From: Liopterus haemorrhoidalis
Lineage: Eukaryota > Arthropoda > Insecta > Coleoptera > Dytiscidae
Reading direction: 5' to 3'
Length of the DNA stretch: 64,000 bases
Assembly: GCA_963971575.1 (NCBI GenBank)
Contig: OZ020618.1
Location: forward strand, 8,062,501 to 8,126,500
The notes below the pieces were generated by a model that saw nothing but the letters and a program-made list of their open reading frames with translations, searched no databases and had not been told where the DNA came from. This document shows, piece by piece, positions 44,339 to 54,020 of the stretch. How positions within the stretch are numbered: position 1 is the stretch's first letter; the number at the start of each line of letters is the position of its first letter. Both the position numbers and the translations under genes were made by a program.

Positions 44339-44887
44339 CAAAAGAACGGCTCTAGGAAGAAACAAAAAAATTGTTAATTAATACCATAAATAAATGTTGT
44401 ATAAGTTATTAGCATGAAACATCGATTTATAGTTATTAAACTGTGTCATCTTTCAACCTAAAATCCAATCTAATATTCATAAACAAAGTACACATCTCTA
44501 GAGCCCTTGTTATTAATTCAAACTCAAATAATTCACTTTATCTCACTTAATATACATATTAGTTTACAAGCCGGTAACCTCAAAACATTCTCAGTGTCGG
44601 CATCTCTTGAGGAGAAACCGTAAACAACATCTCATGTTAAAAAACCAATTTCCAGACAGACATATCTACATACTGAATTACATACCTACACCCCCCCTTT
44701 CTAACAAGCAACAAGCCAATGAAACCCAAGAGCGACTCGTGGATTTCATCCTGCAATGAAATACGAGTCTTGAGATGTTCGAATAACTCCCCTTTCAAGG
44801 ATGTGGGGTTCTTTGAAGTGTATAACTTGCTCTTACCACAGTTTAATTGGTTAAATTTTTGTTTAAATTGAAAGAAATACAATATTA
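44339..44887. other. nothing recognised
   Basis: No repeat or RNA recognised. The minus-strand open frame at 44637-44882 has no family resemblance. Confidence 0.3.
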
Positions 44888-44895
44888 TAATATAC

Positions 44896-45674
44896 TAGAG
44901 ATGGGTCGTTCATGAACGAACCGGCTCACTGAGCCGGCTCAGTACACTGACCGAAGTGACACGGTTCACCAAATTGAAATGAGCCGGCTCACGGCTCACT
45001 GTATAGTTTCAAGTTTCAAGGATACGATAGGTCGGGCGATTGTGAGCAGTGACCGGAGTGATCCGGATCTGGATCGATGTCATGTTGAACTTCGCGAGAA
45101 CTCGGCTATTATCATAAAGTGTATTTTGTCATCAATTTGTAGGGCAGTTTATTTGAAACTAATAGGCTTAGTCTTTTCTTACAACCATACTATATAAAAA
45201 TATTAAAAATATTGCCCAAATCCCAGATGTCCGATTTATAAGGGCAATAAACATCGCCATAAACTTAACACATCTGGTTTAAAATACAGTAGCTACATAA
45301 AGTGAATTGTTTGTTTCAAAAATGTTAGATAAGAGCCGGGGCTAAGCGACGTTCTACCTACAAGCGAACGACCGACAACTGACTAACCTGTGTCTCGGAA
45401 TCATGTTTACAGTTCATATATTGCAAGAACTGGCTCTAAGCGACGTTCTACCTACGACCGACCGACCTGTGTCTCGGGATCATGTTTACAGTTCATATAT
45501 TGCAAGAACCGGCTCTAAGCAAGAGCCGGCTCTAAGCGACGTTCTACCTATGAACTAACGACCGACCTGTGTCTCGGAAACATGTTTACTTAACCGGATC
45601 AATGAACCTGCTCAACAAACTGAACGACCTCCACTGATCCGGTTCCGCAAACTGAGCCGAAATTCCCATCTCTA
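44896..45674. mobile_element. hAT-type element with internal tandem repeats
   Basis: Ends TAGAGATGGG and CCCATCTCTA are inverted repeats. Flanks TAATATAC (44888-44895) and TAACATAC (45675-45682) match at 7 of 8 positions. Subterminal GAGCCGGCTC palindromes recur at the left. Inside are three tandem units of about 80-115 bp (see 45333). Confidence 0.85.
45333..45595. repeat. three tandem units inside the hAT element
   Basis: Each unit contains GGCTAAGCGACGTTCTACCT or the variant with CTCTAAGCGACG, then CGACC, CCTGTGTCTCGG and CATGTTTAC. The first two also share AGTTCATATATTGCAAGAAC. Units differ in length by deletion in the CGAACGACC part. Confidence 0.8.
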
Positions 45675-45964
45675 TAACATACCTAATTTGGAGACATTTT
45701 ATTTTGGTACCAATAAAATAAGAAACGAATTTAATTAATGAGTTAATATGAATCAGATAAGTGAAAAAATAAAGTAGTTTATTTAACTAAGCTTCTTCTT
45801 CTTTGAGTGTCGTTTTTTTTTTATTTTGAGTGGGTATGAAATGAAACCACAATGCGTTATTAATTAAACAAACAATTTTTTTCCCAACCACCCAACCAAT
45901 AGCAACACACCTATAACCTGGTCCCACTCTTACAATACCCGGTATAAAAACTCGAAGTAGATTG

Positions 45965-46168
45965 AAATGTTTATCACTTCTCGTAATCGCTGAAGACGGA
46001 AACAGATTGTTGAGCAGTTTCCGAAACGTCCGAATATATTTTATATAACTCATGAAGTATTATATCCTTTTGATACTAATACTCATTATATTGTACTATT
46101 CTAGCCCAAACAGCAAAGGCAAACGTCAAAAATAACGTTGTCCGCATTAATATTGGACCATTGCAAAA
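45965..46168 (+). repeat. interspersed repeat R1, copy 2
   Basis: Aligns with 3720-3915 from TTCTCGTAATCGCTGAAGAC through ATTAATATTGGACCATTGCA. This copy retains the intact hammerhead-like fold at 45987-46033. Confidence 0.7.
45987..46033 (+). ncRNA. hammerhead-ribozyme-like motif, best copy
   Basis: CTGAAGA (45990-45996), one extra C, perfect 6-bp stem II GGAAAC / GTTTCC around a 13-nt loop, GAAA (46023-46026), then CGTC. The self-complementary ACGT would form a minimal stem III, leaving a GTC cleavage triplet. TCG before and CGA after give a 3-bp stem I. Minimal type-I hammerheads of this kind are known from Penelope-like retroelements. The extra base after CTGAAGA is not classical, and activity is untested. 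Confidence 0.4.
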
Positions 46169-46174
46169 TAATTT

Positions 46175-46700
46175 TAGATATTAAACAATTTTTATTTTTA
46201 AAAAAATTATTTTTATGGGATTTTCATCAAAAATATGTCCAAAAAACTCTTGTCCCTCACCCTATCTCCCAGAAGGGTTGAACTGAAAATCTGAAAAAAA
46301 TCTCAATAATGTACATTGATGGGAACCGGAATAGTTGAACAGGAAATTTTGATCAAATTGGTTTTTCGCAAAATATTGATTTTTTTGTGTTGTAGAAAAA
46401 ATATATATATTTTCAAAACGTATTGTGTGGTATCAAAAGAAAACTCTTAAGACTTAGATAACGCAACGGGAAGTAGTTCTTTATTTTTTTTTATTTTAAT
46501 TAATTTTTTTTTTTTTAAGTACTATAAAATCAGTGTCTCGCACCTTTTAACCCTAAGGGGTCAAATTTAAAATCTGAAAAAATTCTAAGCAATTTATATT
46601 GCTATGAACCGGAAACGTACGAGAGGAATTTTTTATCCGATTTAGTTTTTGGAAAATATTACAGTTTTTGTGTTATTGAATATTTTTTTTAATTTAAATT
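46175..46700 (+). repeat. two diverged tandem copies of family A block 2
   Basis: 46240-46400 and 46530-46690 both contain the order CTGAAAA(A)ATCT, AATGTACATTG- or AATTTATATTG-like, GAACCGGAA, then GGAA(A)TTTT, which is the core of block 2. They are much more diverged than A1-A7 and lack cassette and hairpin, so this is an older relative. Confidence 0.5.
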
Positions 46701-47214
46701 TTATTGTGGGGATATTAAATGGAAGCTCTTTAAGTGCAGATTAAGAAACGATAATTGTTTTTTGAAATACATTTCATTTTGATTAAATTTTGCCATGCAT
46801 TAAGATTTTCATTTAATATCTTAGCTAAAATTAAAAAAATATATTTGTATATACATGGACACATTTTGTTATGGGTAGAGAAGAGGTACGTAAATTTATT
46901 TTGCAAATATAGACTATGAAAATAAATAAATAACTGGTCGGTTGCTGGGATTCCATTTCTAGTAGAAGATCTGTTAGTTTTTCATATAGTCGCAATATAA
47001 ACAATGTCTCTGTAGGCGTTATGCTCTTGCGTGATAAAAAATCGCCCGCATTACCAGGTCTGGATTTGAATGATATTTTTGCAATTATACAAAAAAAGGC
47101 GTTAAAATATATATTATGGTATTAGTAGAGATATATGATACACGGTAGAAAAAATCTAACTGCAACCTTCTTGTCGTGCCTATTGATTTAAATGATTTAA
47201 AACCAACACTTGTA
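46701..47214. other. nothing recognised
   Basis: AT-rich sequence without recognised gene or repeat. Confidence 0.35.
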
Positions 47215-47216
47215 AT

Positions 47217-48096
47217 AGGGGATACGTATAAAATTTATATTTCCTTAAAAACACATTTTTTTTTTTTATGTTAATGTTAGTTATGTCACCTAACAAAACA
47301 AAAATCACATTTTAATTAATATCACAGCCAAATTTTTTAATTAAAATATTATAAATTTGAAATTAGCCGACCACAGCGCGAAGGTTGCCGAGTAAATACG
47401 ACTGAGCATGACGTCAAACCGTAGACATCCCATACTACAACATAATCTTTACGTGTGTATATTGTATTGTTCGAAAGTTTTATATTTGTTTTTAAAATTT
47501 TTTTCACACTTTTATTATTAAAATGGCAGATAAAGATTTTGTTAGGGCTCAGGGTGAGAATTTACCCAACATTGATGCTTTTATGCTCATGGAATATATG
47601 AAAAATAATGAATGCTACAGTGCTGAAGAAATACGTGGTGTCAAAACAGACTTGTAAGTAAACCATTTATGTATTCTATAACTTTATGTAAACAATATAA
47701 ACTCGGTAATTCTGTAAAATGTAAATATTTATGTAATTTAGATGTCAGAATTTTACTACATTACAAAACGTTAGAGGCATAATTGAAATACTGCAATATA
47801 GGTTATATATTTTAATATAAAATTTAATTCGGTAAAAATATTTAAATTGTTTTTATTGAATTAAACTTTATTTTAATTAAAATCACTCTAACTTTACACA
47901 ATCTATAAAAGTTATACAAGCAAATAAGTTCACGACAGACTGTGTAGGCTGTACGCTGTAGACTGGGTAGGCTAGATACATTTATGTTTTTTTTAAGCCT
48001 TCAAATTAAAAAAAAAAATGCAAAACTGTTTTTTATGTTTATATGCAACTAGAGGAATATAATAAAAAAAAAATAAAAAAATCATACCTATCCCCT
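47217..48096 (+). mobile_element. non-autonomous ISL2EU-like DNA transposon, copy 2
   Basis: 880 bp, ends AGGGGATA and TATCCCCT, flanked by AT (47215-47216 and 48097-48098) as in copy 1 at 1839. Most of its length aligns with copy 1, with indels in the CGACTGGGGTTTGACGTCAT region and in the second half. Confidence 0.8.
47523..47653 (+). pseudogene. first-exon remnant of an ISL2EU-encoded protein
   Basis: ATG at 47523 opens MADKDFVRAQGENLPNIDAF and MLMEYMKNNECYSAEEIRGV, KTDL, followed at once by GTAAGT, a consensus splice donor. This resembles the N-terminus of the SWIM/YqaJ-type accessory proteins encoded by animal ISL2EU elements, recalled from family knowledge and not verified. Copy 1 keeps the same start (2166) but decays after about 20 codons. 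Downstream exons are deleted, so the element is non-autonomous. Confidence 0.5.
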
Positions 48097-48111
48097 ATTG
48101 TGTTATGTGGT

Positions 48112-48220
48112 GTCAGGCATTCATCGTTTGGCCTTCTAATAATCATCATTCACTGACTAAATACCTTCAAACCCTGAAATGTGTGAAAATTCACACTTCA
48201 TGTCAATTTTTTTTTTCAAA
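48112..48220 (+). repeat. family A hairpin-end fragment
   Basis: Contains AATAATCATCATTCACTGAC, AAACCCTGAAATGTGTGAAA and the hairpin GTGTGAAAATTCACAC. Only the terminal 100 bp of the family remain. Confidence 0.7.
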
Positions 48221-48529
48221 TTTGAATAGTTCTCTTTACTCATTTTAGACTTCTGGCAATAAACAAACGTTCTTTATTTTCTGAGCAACTCGCGTGTAAT
48301 AAATATAAAAAACGACACTTTTCTAGAAGTTATTTAGCGAATGAATCTATTAACAGATTTTTAGATTGGCGTAGTATTATCCTGTCATACGCATGTTCAA
48401 ACTAGTAAAATTCAATTCTCGCAACGTTGTTTATCACGCAAAATCTCCCCCAAATTCTACGTCAGTGCAGTAAGTTGAAAAGCGGAGAAATGACTATCGT
48501 TAAACCCCCTCCCTTTTATCTTGTTACAG
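48221..48529. other. candidate intron end
   Basis: No repeat recognised. Ends in a pyrimidine-rich tract and TTGTTACAG, the acceptor for the IQ exon. Confidence 0.4.
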
Positions 48530-48651
48530 AACTGTGTAAGGCAGCTTCTACCATCCAAGCAACGTTCCGAAACCACATGAAGAGTAAGCACGAAGGTGAA
48601 CCAGCCCCTAAGGAGGAGAGTGGTGAACATTCCAAGGAAGCCCACGAGAAG
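48530..48651 (+). CDS. internal exon encoding an IQ motif
   Basis: 122 nt between a strong acceptor (CCCTCCCTTTTATC, TTGTTACAG) and donor AAG|GTATGT, phase 1 in and phase 0 out. It encodes ELCKAASTIQATFRNHMKSK, then HEGEPAPKEESGEHSKEAHEK. AASTIQATFRNHMKSK fits the calmodulin-binding IQ consensus (IQxxxRxxxxK), and the acidic/lysine tail looks disordered. GC content is well above that of the flanks. Insect neuromodulin-like proteins such as igloo have short IQ-bearing exons of this style, but one motif cannot identify the gene. Neighbouring exons must lie outside the window or be unrecognised. Confidence 0.75.
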
Positions 48652-48922
48652 GTATGTAAACAAATTTAGCTTTGATATTAAGGGAATTTTAAATTTCGGG
48701 GAAAATTGCAATGATGCATGATGAATGATCTTGAAAAGGAAGTGGACTAGAAATTAGAAAGGACAAGTGGATGGGGGTGAGTCAACTGGAAACTTGAGTA
48801 CCTCTTTACGGATACATTTACAAAGAGAGAATTTCATATTAGTGAAAATACTTAATTATCTTATTACTTACGAATTTGTTTCCGTTTATTTTAATTTATT
48901 TGTGTAAATAACGTGTTTATAC

Positions 48923-49946
48923 CAGGGATGGGGAGTCGACAGAAAAATTATCGACTCCCGACTCTCGACTCCGGAGTCGGTATTTTCGAAAATCGACTCC
49001 GACTCCGACTCCGACTCCCGACTCCTTTCACTGGTAAATTGTAAAGTCTATTCCAAATGTTTAAAGGAACTAAATGGAATTTTTATTTTCTTAATTTATC
49101 ACGAGTTCACTTTTTAACTATCAAAGTGGGCTTTTGTTAAACAAAATGATACAAAGCTTCATTCAATCCTTAAAAGTTAGTAGATTTCGATATCTAATTC
49201 CGCTTAAACCAAAGAAACAGACTATACTTACATTAAATATCTTGGGTTTGGGTGAGCTGTTTTTATAAAATGTCATTTTCATTTCATCTTGACTATTGAG
49301 TCATTTTTAATACAAATTTTCAAATATATTAGTTTAAAAAAAAATTGTTTTGTATTTTATATAAAGTCTGTTCCTTTGGTTTAGGCGGAACTAGATTTTC
49401 GGTTAGTCTGTTCCAAACGATTAGGCGGAACTAACCGAAAATCTAGTTCCGCCTAATCGTTTGGAACAGACTATACTTTATTTTTCATAACATGTCACTT
49501 TTTTCTTTTGACATATAAATTTTAGCTGCCAACATGAAACATAAAATAATCACAAAGCCCGTTACAACTTGAGAAAATAAAAATCCAGTTTAGTTTCGTT
49601 TTAACATAATAAACAAAGTATACAGAAAAAGAAAAATTAGATATGACTAAAAATTAATTCAATTTTTAACTGGAAAGCGTGAAGGAAACCGGAATTGAAT
49701 ATTTTTAATTTCATTTTCGTTCATGAACAGAGAAAAAATGTCGTTCCTGTTTCCGTACTTTAAAAAATTCTGGTAGTATGGTATTTTACTTTCGTTTTCG
49801 GATTGTTCTCATCCTTGATAAATATGTAATCAAAGAGTCGGGAGTCGATAACTTTTTCCGACTCCCGACTCCGACTCCGACTCCTCCAAAAAGCTTCGAC
49901 TCCTCGACTCCCGACTCCCGACTCCGACTCCGACTCCCCATCCCTG
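48923..49946. mobile_element. hAT-type element with CGACTCC-rich ends
   Basis: Ends CAGGGATGGGGAGTCGA and CTCCCCATCCCTG are inverted repeats, flanked by the perfect 8-bp duplication GTTTATAC (48915-48922 and 49947-49954). Both ends carry runs of (CGACTC)n-like repeats. The centre holds a circularly permuted inverted repeat (49365-49473). Confidence 0.93.
49365..49473. repeat. circularly permuted inverted repeat
   Basis: Segment X (GCGGAACTAGATTTTCGGTT) precedes segment Y (CTGTTCCAAACGATTAGGCG). The following 44 bases are the exact reverse complement of Y then X in the opposite order. A diverged Y precedes X at 49365 (TCTGTTCCTTTGGTTTAGGC). Related words recur inverted at 49200-49230 and 58805-58842. 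Confidence 0.8.
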
Positions 49947-50098
49947 GTTTATACTCAACCGGACGTACTTAGTTTATTAATTTCAACATTCTAATAATCA
50001 TATACCGGCACTTATTTAAATTTTTTAATTTTAATTTACGGCACGAGGCCATTTATATTTGTACATATAACATCTATATCTAGAAATATACAATAAAC

Positions 50099-50476
50099 CA
50101 GCGTTCCACAACCTTTGGTGTCTATCGACCCAAAAATAATAACAAAATTATAAGACGACCCATGTGCGTTGGAAAAAAATGATGCAAGTGCAGGACAATA
50201 ATTTTATTTTATAAATATATAATAATTTTATACCAGTACATACTAACGGCTCTTCTGCTCCTGATTCTCGTTCACCAAATTGTCTATTCTTGCTTCAATT
50301 GATTTAGTTTATGCAATCCTCAACGTTGTGTCAATACTTTGAAGTCGATTTCTATATTTATTTTTAATTGCAGTCAGAGTTGAATTTTCATATACATAAG
50401 TGGTCGCAAGTCACGACCCATTTTTAAATTTCCACGACCCAAAATTGGGTCGCGCCCCAATGGTTGCGGAACGCTC
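50099..50476. mobile_element. hAT-type MITE
   Basis: Ends CAGCGTTCCACAACCTTTGG and, inverted, CCAATGGTTGCGGAACGCT form imperfect repeats. Flanks CAATAAAC (50091-50098) and CAATAGAC (50477-50484) agree at 7 of 8 positions. 378 bp, non-coding. Confidence 0.85.
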
Positions 50477-50584
50477 CAATAGACAGTACATGTATAATAC
50501 ATTTGCCAAAACATATCATAATACAAGAGAAAAAGATGATTTAAATATTTCTTTCATTTAATTTTATTTCCTATTTCGTATTGT

Positions 50585-50626
50585 ACTCTGAAGATGACTG
50601 CTTTCTAGTCGAAATGTAAATTAGTT
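50585..50626 (+). ncRNA. hammerhead-ribozyme-like motif
   Basis: CTGAAGA, one extra T, stem GACT / AGTC (4 bp, 7-nt loop), GAAA, then TGTAAATT. AT-GTAA-AT would give a 2-bp stem III closed by a GNRA tetraloop. ACT before and AGT after give a 3-bp stem I. Same architecture as at 45987 and 18543 but with different stems. It abuts the MITE starting at 50625. Confidence 0.3.
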
Positions 50627-51019
50627 ATACTCTATCTCTGAAAGACTGATAGTAATAAATCATTTTGTCAGGCAGTTACCAGTGGCGTGCACATTTTACA
50701 CACGTTTAAATTGGTTTTGTGTATTTCTATATTACTATTTATCATTTTATTAAACGCACGCCTGTGACCATATTTATCATTAAACACACCCCATATTTTT
50801 CCTCAAAATTTTAGGGTCAAATTTTTATGGCGTATTGTGTTTAACCCTAGTTCGTATTCCCATATACTATGTGCGGCACACTCGGTTGTTTTTAACAATA
50901 TTTCGTTTCGAACTATTCATATTTTGTCGCTTTTGTTTTACCGCTTCTGTGTGATAATACAATAATTTTTTACAAATAATAAATTTCATTACTATCAGTC
51001 TTTCGGAGATAGAGTATAA
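50625..51019. mobile_element. MITE with about 36-bp terminal inverted repeats
   Basis: TTATACTCTATCTC then GAAAGACTGATAGTAA at 50625-50660 is repeated inverted at 50983-51019, with one mismatch and one indel. 395 bp, non-coding; target duplication unclear. Confidence 0.75.
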
Positions 51020-51035
51020 GAATATTGTTTTATTA

Positions 51036-51187
51036 TCGATTGCCAACAAATGTAAGGAAGGTATTGTGATTATACCGATTTTGACATTTAGAGATTTCGA
51101 TGGATCTCCACGAATTGAGGTCCCTACCTAACGTTTTGACTATTTTTAGCATGTCTATCGGTCTGTCTGTGTGTCTGTCTGTCTGTG

Positions 51188-51222
<35 letters not shown>

Positions 51223-51283
51223 GTGTCTGTCTGTCTGTCTGTGTGTCTGTCTGTCTGTGTGTCTGTGTGTCTGTCTGTCTGTG

Positions 51284-51340
<57 letters not shown>

Positions 51341-51620
51341 GTCTGTGTCTCTGTCGGTCCGTGTACACGTACAGAGCAAATTTGGAACAAAGGATTTTTT
51401 AGAAACTTCATATTTAAGCTTTTCACATCAATGGCACGAGTTGCTCAACTTTTGGTAAAAATCGGTTAACTAGAAATGGGAGTTTACTCGTGTCGGTTTT
51501 AAGATTTTTGCGAATATTTCACAACAGAGAAATATTTCGAAAAAAATTATTTAACAAAAGTTGCTATGAAAGCAATAACTAACAACTTTTATTTGAGACA
51601 TTTTTTGATAAAGCATTTTT
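51036..51620 (+). mobile_element. family B repeat, copy B4, long (GTCT)n
   Basis: CGATTGCCAACAAATGTAAG start, the GTGATTATACCGATTTTGAC block, a 200-bp GTCT/GTGT tract (51160-51355), GTGTACACGTACAGAGC and the GGGAGTTTACTCGTGTCG block. The open frames through the tract on both strands are repeat artefacts. Confidence 0.75.
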
Positions 51621-51981
51621 TTTTTTTAATATACAGCCTTCTTCTCGTTTCGCACCATATCAGCTTTATAATAGACTAAATCAGCTTTTGAAAATTCCTT
51701 ACCTTTCATGCCAAAATAGTTGGAGAGATGCAAACCCGCTTAACATACGTGTACGGTGAGTTGCATACTTTTGTCTTAAAGGCAACTGACTTCCGAATGA
51801 ATCATAATACATTGTTTCTCGCTCTCTTCTTGGGCACTGTCGAACAACTTTTGGCAACGCACACAGCAGTATTTAAACTGATCATAATCATTATTTTTTT
51901 CTATGTTATACATCGTACTTAAATTAACTTTGAATACTTAAATTAATTAATGGAATAATTAAGTTTTTTTTATTTTTATAG
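51621..51981. other. nothing recognised
   Basis: AT-rich; the 51728-51922 open frame lacks family resemblance and splice context. Confidence 0.3.
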
Positions 51982-52282
51982 TGCATTTACAACCTGATAA
52001 TTAGAAATTAGTTTTTATCTATATCTTTCTAATTTCTATGAGCATAGATAAAAAATTTCCCTCTATTTCATGAAACACTCAAAACCTCACTAGCAAATAT
52101 AAACAGCTGTCAATTGTCGATCGATAAAATAGAAATCGACAAAAATTTAACGATAAAACGCTGTCAGTGTCTTAATTTCTTAATTTACATTGTGAACACT
52201 ACCTAATTTCTACGTACAAATTTAACGTTAAGTACTCATTTAACGTTAATTCTAATTTCTAATTTTGAGGTTGTGAATGCAG
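51982..52282. mobile_element. MITE with about 30-bp TIRs
   Basis: Left TGCATTTACAACCTGATAAT then TAGAAATTAG is matched inverted at the right (CTAATTTCTAATTTTGAGGT, TGTGAATGCA). Internal words AATTTCTA and TCGATAAAA recur inverted. No duplication found. Confidence 0.7.
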
Positions 52283-53145
52283 CATAACTTCTTGTACATT
52301 ATCAATTGACTTGATTCGACTTTCTCTTTATATTCTCCATCTTCTTTGAATTAAATATTTCACTTTATTTAATATTGTATCTAATTCTTGATAATTTTCT
52401 CTAAATACTCAATACAGTCTTAAAATAAACGGTAGATTGAGATCGAGCAAAGTTATATAAAGGCAAGGGAAGGTAAGAAATTTCAGTGCGATATCTCTGA
52501 AAGCACGACTAAATACGCAATTGAAGCAAACGCCAGCATCCTATTTATAATTATAAATGAGATTTGTGAAGTTTCTATTAATATACTTCATGAAATTTAA
52601 TTGAATATTTAAAATTAAATGTTTAATCATTTTCAAAAAAATCAGATAATTTTGGAAAAATATGTAAATATTCAGTCTTCTGCAACAGAGGCCTCAAACT
52701 AAACTCAAACCCAAACCGAAAATCCTAAAAAAACAGTATTTTTGTGAACCAACAAAAATAATCAAAAATACACCCACAAATACAATCTTATTTTATAAAA
52801 CTTTGTATTTCTTTTTGTGTATGAATTTTGCAATATTTATTTGATAAATATTATTGTTCTTTTGAAACAACATTAATAGAAAATTAAACTTGTTTCAGCG
52901 TGTTTTACTTCATACGCATAAAACTAACCTGCAATTTTATTTAAAAAAATTCAATTAAACATCACGGAATAAAACATCAAAAACATAAAACAGCTATTAA
53001 AATAAATTTAATTGAAAACGGTGATAAAATTTTAATATGTTTAATACTTTCTCGCTCTAAATAGCGAACAAGCTGTTTGTGCGGTTACATGAAAAAACAT
53101 ATTAAATATATTATAAAAAAAAACTATTATAAATCTCCATTTACT
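52283..53145. other. nothing recognised
   Basis: AT-rich sequence with no gene, RNA or repeat recognised. Confidence 0.35.
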
Positions 53146-53278
53146 TCAGGATTTTGTAGGTAGGAGGGTTGCCTTTTATATTTCTGGGTTGCGCTAAACT
53201 AGTGCTGCTATCTGGAAACTGACGTCTCTTATCATAAGGTTTGACATTTTTGACGGTATACATTCAGAACGTTTTAAA
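53146..53278 (+). mobile_element. family A-like terminus joined to mariner 5' end
   Basis: CAGGATTTTGTAGGTA (about 53149) resembles the family A terminus. It is followed directly by GGAGGGTTGCC and 120 bp that align with the 5' untranslated region of the mariner at 21632-22318 (GGTTGCGCTAAACTAGTGCT, TTTGACATTTTTGACGGT). The orientation is opposite to the transposase that follows, so this is a chimera. Confidence 0.65.
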
Positions 53279-53291
53279 AACATCCAAATTA

Positions 53292-54016
53292 TTATAAAAA
53301 ATAAAGAGAACGAAACAGATGAAAATCTGATGGGGCAAGGTCAGGGGAATACGGCGGGTGCTGGAGTATTTCCCATTTTAACTCCCTAAGTTTTTGCAGT
53401 GTCTGTTGAGCGACATGTGGTCTAGCGTTGTCGTGGTGAAAGATGATGCATTTTCGATTAACCAAATTTGGACGTTTTGCTTGGATTTCCACATTGAGTT
53501 GGGTGAGTTGCTCACAGTACTTCTCCGCAGTTATTGTTTTGCCACGTGGAAGAAGCTCGAAATAAAGTATTCCTCTGCAATCCCACCAGACACATAACAA
53601 CACTTTCATTTGATGTAATTCAGCTTTTACCAAAGATTATGCTCGTTCGCTCCCATACTTCCAGCTTCTTTTTCTTTTTATGTTGTGATACATAATCCAT
53701 TTTTCATCTCCAGTTATTACTAGAAGTTAAACTAGATCCAAGAAAGGTTCATTTTTTTGACGAGGAAGGAGAGAAACGGCAGTGGAAACACGTTTCAGTT
53801 TGTTCCGTTCTGTCAAAATGTGCGGAACCCATATATCGAGTTTCGAAGTATAGCCAAGTTTTTTTAAATGGCGAAATGTTGTCGATCTGTCAACATTTAA
53901 CTTCTCAGAAATCTCTTCAGTCGAAATCCGTGGATTACTATTCACCAAATCACGGATACAGTCATTATTACACGGGCACGAACTTTTGCAATCACCTGAT
54001 ATTTGTGGTACGAAAG
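53292..54016 (-). pseudogene. mariner transposase, one frame break, N-terminus lost
   Basis: Minus strand. 54016-53727 reads DLVNSNPRISTEEISEKLNV and DRSTTFRHLKKLGYTSKLDI, WVPHILTERNK (second HTH and linker). A break near 53720 is followed by ITGDEKWIMYHNIKRKRSW (first Asp), then VLLCVWWDCRGILYFELL, FHHDNARPHVAQ (second) and PPYSPDLAPSDFHLFRSL (third). Spacing is DD34D, and all three aspartates are intact. The first HTH is removed where the foldback element is inserted at 54017, and the C-terminal tail after FRSL is lost. Confidence 0.88.
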
Positions 54017-54020
54017 TTAA

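Noticed and set aside
51033..51469. Long open frames encoding Asp-Arg-Gln-Thr or Ser-Val-Cys-Leu repeats on both strands (also near 7834, 27083, 32609, 62671)
   Set aside because: They are translations of (GTCT)n microsatellites, open in several frames at once because the repeat contains no stop. They lie inside transposable repeats and are not genes.
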